NCBI GenBank assembly: GCA_014650475.1
Contig: BMVA01000006.1
Coordinates: 248,001 to 312,000, forward strand
Direction: 5' to 3'
Length of the DNA: 64,000 nt
Source of the DNA: Streptomyces albogriseolus
Lineage (GTDB): Bacteria > Actinomycetota > Actinomycetes > Streptomycetales > Streptomycetaceae
Part shown: positions 55,691-63,732 of the stretch, one piece after another
Layout of the letters: each line of letters starts with the position of its first letter
How positions within the stretch are numbered: the stretch's first letter is position 1
The notes under the pieces: generated by a model
The model's database searches: none
Told to the model about the DNA's origin: nothing
The model's input: the letters and a program-made list of their open reading frames with translations, nothing else
Position numbers and translations under genes: made by a program

Positions 55691-56152
55691 GTGAAGGCAG
55701 ACCTGATGGAGGCTCAACAACGCGTTACCGACGGCACGAGCGCTGCGGTCCGGACGCGTTCCGGAGCATGCGAAATCGACGTCACTCTGACAGCCGCTGC
55801 CGTCTCGGGCGTGCGTGACCTCGTCAGTGCGTGCCTCCGTTTGTGGGACCTGACCGAACTCGACTGGCGGGTCACTCTCACTGCGTCCGAGCTACTGACG
55901 AACGCCTTCCAGCACGCCCGCAAGGAGGATGAGTCCTCGGTTCCAGTGAAGGTCGTCCTCACCCGGACCCCCGACGGGGTCTTCCTGTGCGTCAGTGACC
56001 CGCATCCCTGGCTCCCAGCCCCCGTCTCGGCAGGCGACAACGACGAGGGCGGGCGCGGCCTGATGTTGATCAAGACGCTCAGCAACAGATACGGCTGCTC
56101 GTCCACGGCCCACGGCAAAGACGTTTGGGTCACGATCCTGCACTCGGCGTAG
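55691..56152 (+). CDS. stand-alone HATPase (RsbW-like anti-sigma/regulatory kinase)
   Basis: A 153-residue GHKL ATPase domain. The N box is ASELLTNAFQHARK (about 66-79), the G1 box VFLCVSDPHPWLP where Asp binds adenine, and the G2 box EGGRGLMLIKTLSNRYG. ATP binding therefore looks intact. Start may be the GTG at 55691 (GAGGGA ahead) or the ATG at 55706 (GAAGG ahead). Streptomyces has many such proteins beside XRE regulators, where they are thought to act as anti-sigma or switch kinases; the divergent XRE/TPR gene 158 bases away fits that. Confidence 0.85.
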   Translation: MKADLMEAQQRVTDGTSAAVRTRSGACEIDVTLTAAAVSGVRDLVSACLRLWDLTELDWRVTLTASELLTNAFQHARKEDESSVPVKVVLTRTPDGVFLCVSDPHPWLPAPVSAGDNDEGGRGLMLIKTLSNRYGCSSTAHGKDVWVTILHSA

Positions 56153-56433
56153 CCGCAATCTCCCTGCCTCTGACGAGAGCCGAAAGGACCACCATCATGT
56201 GCCGGCACTCGCCGCCGTTCCCCGGGGCCGACGCGAAGGCCGACGGCCGTTCATCGTCAGCGACGCTGCGCTCGGAAGAATCGAATGACAGCTTCGGGTT
56301 GAGGCACGGCCCTCGCGCGAGACCTCTTCTGGGAGGGCGACGTCAGCGAGGTCGCTCGTACTTCCTGGTCTGCCTTCCGCGCCCCCGCGGACAGGGCGCG
56401 ATGTACGCCCGCACGGGCTGCAGCGTCGTGGAA

Positions 56434-56931
56434 TTACGGCAAGCCTGCCTCCGGGCGCTCCGCTGCGTCGCGCCAGTAGTCGGCAAGCATCTCGCTCGGC
56501 CAGGCCGGCTGGCGGATGGAACCTCGGGGCCCCATTTCCTGAAAGTAGGGGGCCAGATCAATCACCGGCGTCCCGTCGACTGCGTCGAGGTCGGTCACCA
56601 GAAGGTCGCGGCCGTCCACGCCCAGCAGCCTCGGGTAGCTGACAGCCAACTGGTTGGGGCGCCGATGGTTTCGGTGGACGAAGGTTCCGGTCGCTGGCCA
56701 CTGCACGTTGCCCCTGGGGCTGCGGGCGTGGAGCTGCACGTCCTCGGGCTGCGCCAGGTGGAAGCGCCACGTCACCGTCAGGTGGGAGAACTCGTCGATT
56801 CCCCGCAGCGTTTCGAGGGGGTACGCCTCGTTGAGTCGAATCACCGACTCAACCCCACCCTGGTAGTCGTCCTGAACGCGGGTGTGTCCCCCGACGACCG
56901 TTGCGATCGACTCGACCTCGTACGACGTCAC
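56434..56931 (-). CDS. trmO: tRNA t6A37 N6-methyltransferase, TrmO (TsaA/YaeB-like)
   Basis: A 165-residue SAM-dependent enzyme with the single-sheet TrmO beta-barrel. Family blocks: the start VESIATVVGGHTRVQDD, LRGIDEFSHLTVTWRFHLA, ATGTFVHRNHRRPNQLAVSYP and LDAVDGTPVIDLAPYF. The last two line the SAM site, though HRNHRRPN differs a little from the canonical RSPHRPNPIG-like block, so the substrate may differ. The GTG start 18 codons inside the longer frame is preferred because it begins the family domain and has AGAGGAA ahead. It lies 72 bases downstream of the second TPR regulator on the same strand. 56153-56433, before it, holds no supported gene. Confidence 0.82.
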   Translation of the reverse strand: MTSYEVESIATVVGGHTRVQDDYQGGVESVIRLNEAYPLETLRGIDEFSHLTVTWRFHLAQPEDVQLHARSPRGNVQWPATGTFVHRNHRRPNQLAVSYPRLLGVDGRDLLVTDLDAVDGTPVIDLAPYFQEMGPRGSIRQPAWPSEMLADYWRDAAERPEAGLP

Positions 56932-57003
56932 CGGTACTGGTTCCTCTCCTCGGGCGATGCTGGTCCGCGGGCTGCCATGGGGCATCGAACGTCCGTGTCG
57001 CGA

Positions 57004-58392
57004 TCAGCCTATGGCCCGGAGCATGCCGCGTGCCCGGCGATCCAGCTCGGTGACATGGCGGCCTCCGCGTTGCCGGACGGGCGAGAGATCGCTCTGGATC
57101 CGGACGATGACGTCACGTGCCCGGCCGGACTGGACGCCCGTCATGGCGTCGAGTGCTTCGTTCCAGGTTGCGCACGCCTCGTCGAGGTTTCCCCGCTGCA
57201 CCTGGACTGCACCGAGGTAGCCGAGCGTCACGCTGTGGGTGCGGGCGAACTGCTGGCGCCGGCGCGTGGCCACACTCCGCTTGAAGTGGATCTCCGCGTC
57301 GCGGGGCTGACCTATGTCGCGCAGCGCGCAGGCCGTCTCGTGGGCGAGGGAGGCTTCCTGGAAGAAGCCGACGCGAGCCGGCGCCTCGGTGGTGTCGGCG
57401 CGGGCGAGGTCCCGCTCCGCGCGGCTGATAGCCGCGAGGGTTCCGGAGCGGTCGCCGTCAGCCGCGAGCGCGCGGGCGTACACGATCGCCAGCAGCGCCT
57501 TCTCTCGGTGGCTGGCCTGGCCGTAGCGGTCGCGAGACATCGAGGCGTCGGCCAGGGCCAGCGCCCTGCGTGGGTGCCCGAGGTCGACGGCCTGGTGAGC
57601 GAGGGCGCGCAGGACGTGGCCACCGAGCGGTCCGTCACCGGCCTCCGCCGCGATCCGGGCGGCGATGGTGAGGTAGCGCTGGGCGGTGCGGTGTTCGCCG
57701 GCGTCGAAGGCCATCCAGCCAGCGAGGTACGTCATCTCTGCGACGGCGGAGTGCGTGTCGCGGCGGAGCTGATCTGTACGAAATCGGCCACCGAGCAGCG
57801 GCACCGCCTCGTCGAGCAGGTGGCTGGCGAGGGCTTTGCGGCCGGTTGCGCCGCCTCGCTGCTGGTCCCGCGCGGAGTAGTAGACCGTGAGGTCGCGGAC
57901 GTCGTCGATGTCGGCTCGGGTCACCGAGCGCGAGGAGGACGGTCGCCGGTTCGCCGCTGCGGCGGGGGCGGCTGCCCACCACGAAGTGGTGGGCAGGGCG
58001 AAGCCGGCTGCGGAGTAGGCGGCGGTGGCCAGCAGCTTGCGTCGGTGCATGTCGAGATCGTCGCTTCCCAGCTCGGCCAGTGCGGTCAGAGGGTCGACGC
58101 TCCAGTCGGATCCGGTGTCAGTCGTGCCTGTCGGCTCTTCTTCCAGCCCGAGGTCGGCCAGGGAGAGCCAGCGGCCAAGCCTGCGGGACAGCGTCTCACG
58201 CAGGATATGCGGCGCTCTGCCACTCGGCTTCGTGCCGAGCACCCACATGGAGATGTGCGAGCGGGAGATCGCCTCCAGCTCACGCACTCCACACTCCGCC
58301 GCCACGCGGGCAACGGCGGCAGCTGCTTGCGGCTGGGACCAGCCTGCTTCGCGCAGGAGTGCGGCAAGGGCGACGTTGCGGTCACGGGCCAT
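57004..58392 (-). CDS. HTH/TPR regulatory protein
   Basis: A 462-residue protein. Residues 1-75 form an HTH-like domain (ALAALLREAGWSQPQAAAAVAR, ISRSHISMWVLGTKPSGRAP). At 115-140 MHRRKLLATAAYSAAGFALP is an internal twin-arginine-like hydrophobic segment, the same arrangement as in the XRE/TPR protein at 54129. Residues 200-440 are TPR-type helical hairpins (AGWMAFDAGEHRTAQRYLT, LGHPRRALALADASM, LGYLGAVQVQRGNLDEACAT). The ATG has GAGGGG upstream; the longer open frame is not needed. It is divergent from the DUF6415-like gene across 189 bases and could regulate the GH15/conservon operon that starts there. Confidence 0.83.
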   Translation of the reverse strand: MARDRNVALAALLREAGWSQPQAAAAVARVAAECGVRELEAISRSHISMWVLGTKPSGRAPHILRETLSRRLGRWLSLADLGLEEEPTGTTDTGSDWSVDPLTALAELGSDDLDMHRRKLLATAAYSAAGFALPTTSWWAAAPAAAANRRPSSSRSVTRADIDDVRDLTVYYSARDQQRGGATGRKALASHLLDEAVPLLGGRFRTDQLRRDTHSAVAEMTYLAGWMAFDAGEHRTAQRYLTIAARIAAEAGDGPLGGHVLRALAHQAVDLGHPRRALALADASMSRDRYGQASHREKALLAIVYARALAADGDRSGTLAAISRAERDLARADTTEAPARVGFFQEASLAHETACALRDIGQPRDAEIHFKRSVATRRRQQFARTHSVTLGYLGAVQVQRGNLDEACATWNEALDAMTGVQSGRARDVIVRIQSDLSPVRQRGGRHVTELDRRARGMLRAIG

Positions 58393-58581
58393 GGACTGCC
58401 CCTCGGTTCCGTAATGATCTTTGGCGCCTTTGGCGACCTTCCCGTCCACCAAGGCATACCCCTCGAACGGGATTCGCGGTTCGCTCAACGTAGCGGCCAG
58501 ATCACTCACATCGCACGCCGACCGACGCCTCCGACAGGCGATCTCGGCTCACTTTGGCTTGATCCGAACAGGAGTTGTGGC

Positions 58582-59079
58582 ATGCGCCTTTCGCTGGATC
58601 CTCGCCGAGACGGCAGCCAGCTCGTGGGCGAGCGCAGGCGGCAAGCGCCCGTCACCGCGGCACCGGCGCCGGAGCGCGATCACGTGGTGGCCGCGTCGGA
58701 GACGGTGACGCTGGTACTGGGCGAAGCCTCGCCACTACCCGAGAGCGCTGCCGACGTGGAGGACCTCGTTCGCCTTCTGCGCGGCCACATTGCCCAGTTG
58801 GGCGCACGGACCGCTCCGCATGTTCCCGCCCTGCTGCGTGCGCAGCGGCTCTGCTCCGACAGCATCCCCGAGGGTTATGTGTCGAGCCGGGTGCACCTAG
58901 TCAGGCTCGCCAAGGCCACCCAGGAACTGACGGCTTACGTGGAACGCGGCGGCCTCGGGCCGAACAGCAAGGAGGGCGGGCGGCGTTGGCCGAGGCCAAC
59001 GCTCAACGTGCTGCGCGGCACCGTCTTCGCCCTCGTCCTGGCCTGCCTGATCTTCGCCGCTTCGGTGCCGCGGACATGA
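58582..59079 (+). CDS. DUF6415-like protein with C-terminal membrane helix
   Basis: A 165-residue protein, first gene of a long plus-strand run. AGGAG lies eight bases before the ATG. The middle (SAADVEDLVRLLRGHIAQLG through RVHLVRLAKATQELTAYVE) matches the helical DUF6415 pattern found beside natural-product and regulatory genes, by memory of that family. Unlike typical members it ends with a membrane helix (about 144-162, NVLRGTVFALVLACLIFAAS). The stop overlaps the next ATG (ATGA). No enzymatic function can be assigned. Confidence 0.65.
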   Translation: MRLSLDPRRDGSQLVGERRRQAPVTAAPAPERDHVVAASETVTLVLGEASPLPESAADVEDLVRLLRGHIAQLGARTAPHVPALLRAQRLCSDSIPEGYVSSRVHLVRLAKATQELTAYVERGGLGPNSKEGGRRWPRPTLNVLRGTVFALVLACLIFAASVPRT

Positions 59080-59378
59080 CGGTGACCGGTGCCGTCGTCA
59101 TCGCTCTGGTCCTCGGGCCGACGGCCTGGCTAATGCTTCGCGGCGAGCGGGCGGCCGACCTTGCACGGGCCGCCGAGCACCTGCCGCCGCCCGGCGCTCC
59201 CTCCCTATCTGGTGAACACGGACCTACCTACCGCCCACCGTTCCCGGCCGCTGCGACGGCCCTGATACGGCCCCGAACCTGCGGGGCTCACGGAGATCCA
59301 CACGATGAATCGGCTTCCGCGCATCGAGCAGTACGGTCTGATCGGCGACACACAGACCAGTGCCCACGTCTGCGATGA
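59076..59378 (+). CDS. small single-TM protein
   Basis: A 100-codon frame coupled by ATGA overlap to the preceding gene. It begins with a membrane helix (MTVTGAVVIALVLGPTAWLM) and a charged cytosolic start (RGERAADLARAAEHLPPP); the second half is low-complexity. It runs 74 bases into the GH15 gene in another frame, which casts doubt on the C-terminal part. The overlap and helix argue for a real small membrane protein. Function unknown. Confidence 0.5.
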   Translation: MTVTGAVVIALVLGPTAWLMLRGERAADLARAAEHLPPPGAPSLSGEHGPTYRPPFPAAATALIRPRTCGAHGDPHDESASAHRAVRSDRRHTDQCPRLR

Positions 59379-61206
59379 CGGTTCGATCGACTGGCTGTGC
59401 CTGCCCCGTTTCGACTCGCCGGCCGTCTTCGCCGGTCTGCTCGGCACGCAAAAGCACGGCTCCTGGCAGATCTCTCCGGCCCCGTCCGCAGGCCGGAGGG
59501 GTTCAGAGAAGGTCGCTGAGCGCCAGTACCGCGGTGACTCGCTCGTCCTCGAATCGGTGTGGCGCACCCCAACGGGTTCGGTCCGCGTCCTGGACTTCAT
59601 GCCTCCGCGCGACGGCACCCCGCAGGTGATCCGGATCGCCGAGGGGCTGAGCGGCGAGGTGGACATGGTCTCGGCCATGCGCCCTCGGCCGGGATACGGC
59701 AGCGTCAGCCCGTGGATCCACGAGGTCGGTGGACGCATGGTCGCGGAGGCCGGCGCGGACGCTGTGTGGCTCGACACCTGCGTCCCGCAGGTGGAGAAGG
59801 ACGGTGTGGTCGTCAGCGCCTTCGCCATCAGCGCCGGGCAGAGCGTGGTGTTCGTGCTCAGCTGGTGCCCGTCCCACGCCCCCGCACCGGACGTTCCTGA
59901 CCCGGAGGCCGCGCTCGCCGAGACGCTCGCCTTCTGGCAGGACTGGACGCAGGAGTGCACCTACGATGGGCCCTATCGCGAGGCCGTGGTCCGGTCCTCG
60001 ATCACGCTGAAGGCCATGACCTACGGGCCGAGCGGCGGGATCGTCGCGGCGCCGACCACGTCGCTTCCCGAGGACATCGGCGGCGACCGGAACTGGGACT
60101 ACCGCTTCACCTGGCTGCGCGACGCCGCCACGACGCTTGCCGCGCTGTTGGGGACCGGATACCGGCAGGAGGCACAGGCATGGCGGCGATGGCTGCTGCG
60201 CGCTGTGGCCGGGGACCCGGAGAACCTGCAGATCATGTACGGGATCACCGGGGAGCGTGACCTGCGGGAGCGGGAGCTGCCCTGGCTTCCCGGGTACGAG
60301 GGATCGGCTCCGGTCCGGGTCGGGAACGGGGCTGCGGACCAGCTGCAGCTGGACGTATACGGCGAGGTGATCGACACCCTGTACCTCGCGCACCAGAGCG
60401 GTGTCGCCCACTGCGCCGACGCCGCGGTCCTGCACCAGCGGCTCATCGAGCACCTGGCAGAGCGCTGGCAGGAGCCCGACGAGGGAATCTGGGAGATCCG
60501 CGGGGCCCGCCGGCACTTCGTCCATTCCAAGGTGATGGCCTGGGTGGCGGTCGACCGCACCATCCGCCTGGCCGAAGCCGGCGCGCTCGACATGGACCTG
60601 GCCCCCCTGGTCGAGCTGCGGGCGGCGATCCACCGCGAGGTCTGTGACAAGGGCTTCGACCCGGTGCGCAACACCTTCACCCAGTCCTACGGCTCGACGG
60701 AACTGGACGCTGCCACGCTGCTCATCCCCCGCACCGGCTTCCTGCCGCCCGACGACCCGCGCGTCATCGGCACCGTGGATGCGGTACGTCATGAACTCTC
60801 CACGGACGACGGGCTCGTGTACCGGTACCCGACCTGCGGTGAGGACGTCGGGGTGGACGGCTTGACCGGCGACGAGGGCGCCTTCTTCCTGTGCAACTTC
60901 TGGCTCGTCGACGGCCTCGCCCTGACCGGCCGCCCCGACGAGGCATGCGCCTTGTTCGAACGCCTCCTGGCTCTGCGCAACGACCTCGGGCTCCTGGCGG
61001 AGGAGTACGACCCCGGCCAGCAGCGTCAGCTCGGCAACTTCCCGCAGGCGTTCAGCCACATGGGCCTGATCCAAAGCGCCCTGCTGCTTCAGCAGATGGC
61101 GGCGCAGTCCTCCCCCCGCCACGCCGCGCTCGCGGTTCCCGCACCCCGCTCAACCTCCCGCAGCACGCGCCAGCCCACCGCCGACCTGACGCCGCAGCAC
61201 GCATAG
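59305..61206 (+). CDS. GH15 family glycoside hydrolase (glucoamylase/trehalase-like)
   Basis: A 633-residue intracellular inverting glycosidase; no signal peptide. The N-terminal beta-sandwich opens IEQYGLIGDTQTSAHVCDDGSIDWLCLPRFDSP. The (alpha/alpha)6 barrel follows: GGDRNWDYRFTWLRDA near residue 260, general acid Glu in DEGIWEIRG near 392, and general base Glu in LLAEEYDPGQ near 567 followed by LGNFPQAFSHMGLI. It may cleave maltose-type, trehalose or glycosylated metabolites. GGAG is nine bases before the ATG. It lies 26 bases upstream of cvnA, so a glycosidase is produced with a conservon signalling complex, an unusual pairing. Confidence 0.9.
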   Translation: MNRLPRIEQYGLIGDTQTSAHVCDDGSIDWLCLPRFDSPAVFAGLLGTQKHGSWQISPAPSAGRRGSEKVAERQYRGDSLVLESVWRTPTGSVRVLDFMPPRDGTPQVIRIAEGLSGEVDMVSAMRPRPGYGSVSPWIHEVGGRMVAEAGADAVWLDTCVPQVEKDGVVVSAFAISAGQSVVFVLSWCPSHAPAPDVPDPEAALAETLAFWQDWTQECTYDGPYREAVVRSSITLKAMTYGPSGGIVAAPTTSLPEDIGGDRNWDYRFTWLRDAATTLAALLGTGYRQEAQAWRRWLLRAVAGDPENLQIMYGITGERDLRERELPWLPGYEGSAPVRVGNGAADQLQLDVYGEVIDTLYLAHQSGVAHCADAAVLHQRLIEHLAERWQEPDEGIWEIRGARRHFVHSKVMAWVAVDRTIRLAEAGALDMDLAPLVELRAAIHREVCDKGFDPVRNTFTQSYGSTELDAATLLIPRTGFLPPDDPRVIGTVDAVRHELSTDDGLVYRYPTCGEDVGVDGLTGDEGAFFLCNFWLVDGLALTGRPDEACALFERLLALRNDLGLLAEEYDPGQQRQLGNFPQAFSHMGLIQSALLLQQMAAQSSPRHAALAVPAPRSTSRSTRQPTADLTPQHA

Positions 61207-61232
61207 CCACCCCACCCCTGACGAGGATTCCC

Positions 61233-62747
61233 ATGCCTGACAGCGCCTTCCCGGCACGGCCGGCCGCTACCGGCCACCGCAGACGGCGGCCCCCGGTCGA
61301 CGCGACCACGCTGTACCTCGCCCGTCGCGCCGTGGCACTGCCCCTGGCACTCCTTGCCGCGCTGCTGCTCGCCGCCTTCGCTCTCCGGTCGGGGTCCGTC
61401 GTAGGCCCCGGCTGGGTCCTGGCCGGCCTGGTCTGCGGACTGGCGGCGGTCGTCGCGGTGGCGGCACACGGAACGCGCACCGTGGCCAGTGCCGTGCAGT
61501 CGGCAGTGGAGGAGTCCCAGTCAGCAGCGCTGACAGCGGTCACAGGGGCAGCGGCAGCCGTTGAGAAGTCGGTGCAGTGGTCGGCGGACGAGCTGTGCCG
61601 CGGAACACGTCCAGCGTTGCCGGACCCGCACACCGCGCAGTCGCCCACTGCGAACGCCGGGATCGACAACGCGCTGAGTGCCCTCCAGGCGCAGGCCATC
61701 ATGTCGCTGATCCGCGTGCACGACGAGTCCCAGTCCGTGGTCCTCCTGGAAGTGCTTCGCCGCCTGGCCATGCGCGAGCACGCCCTGGTCAGCAAGGCAC
61801 TCCAGGCACTGAGCCAGCTGGAGATGCTGACCGACGACCCGGAACTGCTGGCCAAGATCTTCGAGATCGATCACCTCGTGACGCGGATGCGCCGCCAGGT
61901 CGAGAGCACGGCGGTCCTGGGCGGACAGTCCCTGCGCAGCGTGCGCCGGCCCGTTCCCGTCACGACGGCCCTGCGTGGCGCTGTCTCCGAGGTTGTGCAG
62001 TATCCGCGGGTGGCCGTCGCGGCCGGATCCGTGGGCGCCGAGCTGGGGTTGCCCGGCCATGTGGGGCCGGACCTGACGCACCTGCTGGCCGAGCTGATCG
62101 AGAACGCCTGCGAGTGCTCGGATCCAGAGACGCGGGTGATGGTGCGCGCGCAGCGGGTGCCACACGGGCTGGCCATCGAGGTCGAGGACCGCGCCATTCC
62201 CATGCACCCGCAGACGCGGGCACAGATGAACCACCTGCTCAAAGCCCCGGACGAGGTCGACGTCAGCGGCCAGGTCCGGGCTGGACAGCTCGGCCTGCTG
62301 GTCGCCGCGAAGATCGCCCAGTCACACGGGTTGTCCGTCCTCCTGCAGGAGAACGCGACGGGAGGCACCACCGCCCTGGTCGTCATACCGGCACGGCTCC
62401 TGGTAGCCATTCCATCGATCGAGGACGCGGGTGCGCCGCAGCCCGAGGAAGCTCGCCTGTCCGGGCAGCAGCCGCATCAGGTGGCCGCGGCTCCTGCCGC
62501 CCCAGGGGTGGGGCAGGTCGCACGCCCCGGCGCCGCTGGGGCATCGACCTCGGCGGGTCATTCGGCCGACGCGCCCGCTCTTCCCACGCGCACGCGTCGG
62601 TCGGAACCTTTCCGTCCGCCACAGGAGCGGGAGCAAGCCCCCGTGTCCGCGGCGACGCCCGGGCTGGCAGCCGCCTTCCGCAGCGGCCTCCAGGCCGGCG
62701 GCACCGCAAGTCCCCCTCCCGCCTCGACAGAAGACCCCACCCCCTGA
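61233..62747 (+). CDS. cvnA: conservon histidine-kinase-like sensor CvnA
   Basis: A 504-residue membrane sensor. Two helices (about 34-51 and 57-78) bracket a short loop, followed by a coiled coil (VEESQSAALTAVTGAAAAVEK). The dimerisation-like region is ALSALQAQAIMSLIRVHDES through MLTDDPELLAKIFEIDHLVTRMRRQ. The GHKL domain has an N box LLAELIENACECSDP and G2-like VRAGQLGLLVAAKIAQSHGL. The usual phosphorylated His box is not evident, as in other conservon kinases. The last ~100 residues are disordered Pro/Ala. GAGG lies eight bases before the ATG. It heads cvnABCD, which in Streptomyces couples a kinase to a small GTPase. Confidence 0.9.
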   Translation: MPDSAFPARPAATGHRRRRPPVDATTLYLARRAVALPLALLAALLLAAFALRSGSVVGPGWVLAGLVCGLAAVVAVAAHGTRTVASAVQSAVEESQSAALTAVTGAAAAVEKSVQWSADELCRGTRPALPDPHTAQSPTANAGIDNALSALQAQAIMSLIRVHDESQSVVLLEVLRRLAMREHALVSKALQALSQLEMLTDDPELLAKIFEIDHLVTRMRRQVESTAVLGGQSLRSVRRPVPVTTALRGAVSEVVQYPRVAVAAGSVGAELGLPGHVGPDLTHLLAELIENACECSDPETRVMVRAQRVPHGLAIEVEDRAIPMHPQTRAQMNHLLKAPDEVDVSGQVRAGQLGLLVAAKIAQSHGLSVLLQENATGGTTALVVIPARLLVAIPSIEDAGAPQPEEARLSGQQPHQVAAAPAAPGVGQVARPGAAGASTSAGHSADAPALPTRTRRSEPFRPPQEREQAPVSAATPGLAAAFRSGLQAGGTASPPPASTEDPTP

Positions 62748-62815
62748 CCCGCTTCTTCCGCGTTCCCGGCGGCCCAGTACACCCACTGGCCCTTCCCCCT
62801 TCTGGAGCGATCCCC

Positions 62816-63328
62816 ATGAGCACCCACCCCGCGATGAACAACGTGACCGACGGCACGCCCGCATCCGCGACGACAAGCGGACAGCGGGACAGCATGGCTT
62901 GGCTGCTGCGTCAGTTCGCCTCCGAGACGCCGGGCGTCACGCACGCCGTCCTGCTCTCGCGCGACGGACTGCGGCTGCTGGACAGCGACGTCGACAAGGA
63001 CTGGGCGGACGAACTGTCGGCCGCCTTCAGCGGGGTCGCCTCCCTCGCGGCGAACATCACCGGCCCCAGCCACAAGAAGAGGCCGGCCCGGCAGGTCATC
63101 ATCGAGCGAGACGACTGCCTGTTCTTCGTCCAGAGCGCCGGGCGCAGCGCGGCCTTCGACACCCACCCCGGTGCCGAACGCGGTGAGGTGGACACGATCC
63201 TCGCTGTCATCGCCACCAGGGACGCCGATGTGGGCACCGTCGGCTTCGAGATGGGGCGCCTGGTCCAGAAGTTCGCCCCGTACATGCTGATCCCCGTCCG
63301 CGTTGGCACGGGCGGAGAGGTCCGGTGA
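62816..63328 (+). CDS. cvnB: roadblock/LC7 protein CvnB
   Basis: A 170-residue roadblock/LC7-domain protein (about 25-145): MAWLLRQFASETPGVTHAVLLSRDGLRLLDSD, and ADELSAAFSGVASLAANITG in the standard places, followed by VIIERDDCLFFVQSAG. In conservons and MglB systems such proteins regulate the small GTPase partner (CvnD here). GGAG lies nine bases before the ATG. Its stop overlaps the GTG of cvnC. The N-terminal ~25 residues are a disordered Thr/Ala lead. Confidence 0.92.
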   Translation: MSTHPAMNNVTDGTPASATTSGQRDSMAWLLRQFASETPGVTHAVLLSRDGLRLLDSDVDKDWADELSAAFSGVASLAANITGPSHKKRPARQVIIERDDCLFFVQSAGRSAAFDTHPGAERGEVDTILAVIATRDADVGTVGFEMGRLVQKFAPYMLIPVRVGTGGEVR

Positions 63329-63732
63329 CCACGTACGGCCGCGCGGCCGAGGAGTCGGCGTTCGTGCGGACCTACGCCGTGACGCGCGGGCGTACCAAGC
63401 CGCGGCACCTGCTCGCTCTGGAAACCGTCCTGGAGGCCGGGCAGGGAAGGCCGGGCCCGGCGCAGGCCGAGGAGTGCGGGGAGATTCTCGCCCTGTGCCG
63501 GGAGCGCCGGCGGTCGGTGGTCGAGCTGGCGGGTCGCCTCGGCCGGCCCGTGACCGCCGTCAAAGTGCTCGTCTCCGACCTCCTGGACGCCGGCGCCCTC
63601 GTCGTCCCCCTGACCCAGTCCTATGCCGATACCGGCGCAGGGTCCGGTCCGTCTATCCAAATGCTGGCAGCGGTTTCCGCCGGCTTGAAGAGGAAGTGGC
63701 CTGATGCCGTCGCCTATCCCCAGGCCGGATGA
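63325..63732 (+). CDS. cvnC: DUF742 protein CvnC
   Basis: A 135-residue DUF742 winged-helix-like protein of the conservon complex: FVRTYAVTRGRTKPRHLLALETVLEA near the start, then CRERRRSVVELAGRLGRPVTAVKVLVSDLLDAGALVV, the typical core. The GTG start overlaps the cvnB stop by four bases, and its last 29 bases overlap cvnD. Such tight overlaps imply stoichiometric synthesis. Residues 115-135 after the core are unusual for the family only in being overlapped by cvnD. Confidence 0.9.
   Translation: MTTYGRAAEESAFVRTYAVTRGRTKPRHLLALETVLEAGQGRPGPAQAEECGEILALCRERRRSVVELAGRLGRPVTAVKVLVSDLLDAGALVVPLTQSYADTGAGSGPSIQMLAAVSAGLKRKWPDAVAYPQAG

Noticed and set aside
56197-56433. Small frame starting MCRHSPPFPGADA, resembling the start of DUF5999 proteins
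   Set aside because: Only about 13 residues match; the conserved remainder of that family is absent and the frame runs on into an antisense shadow.
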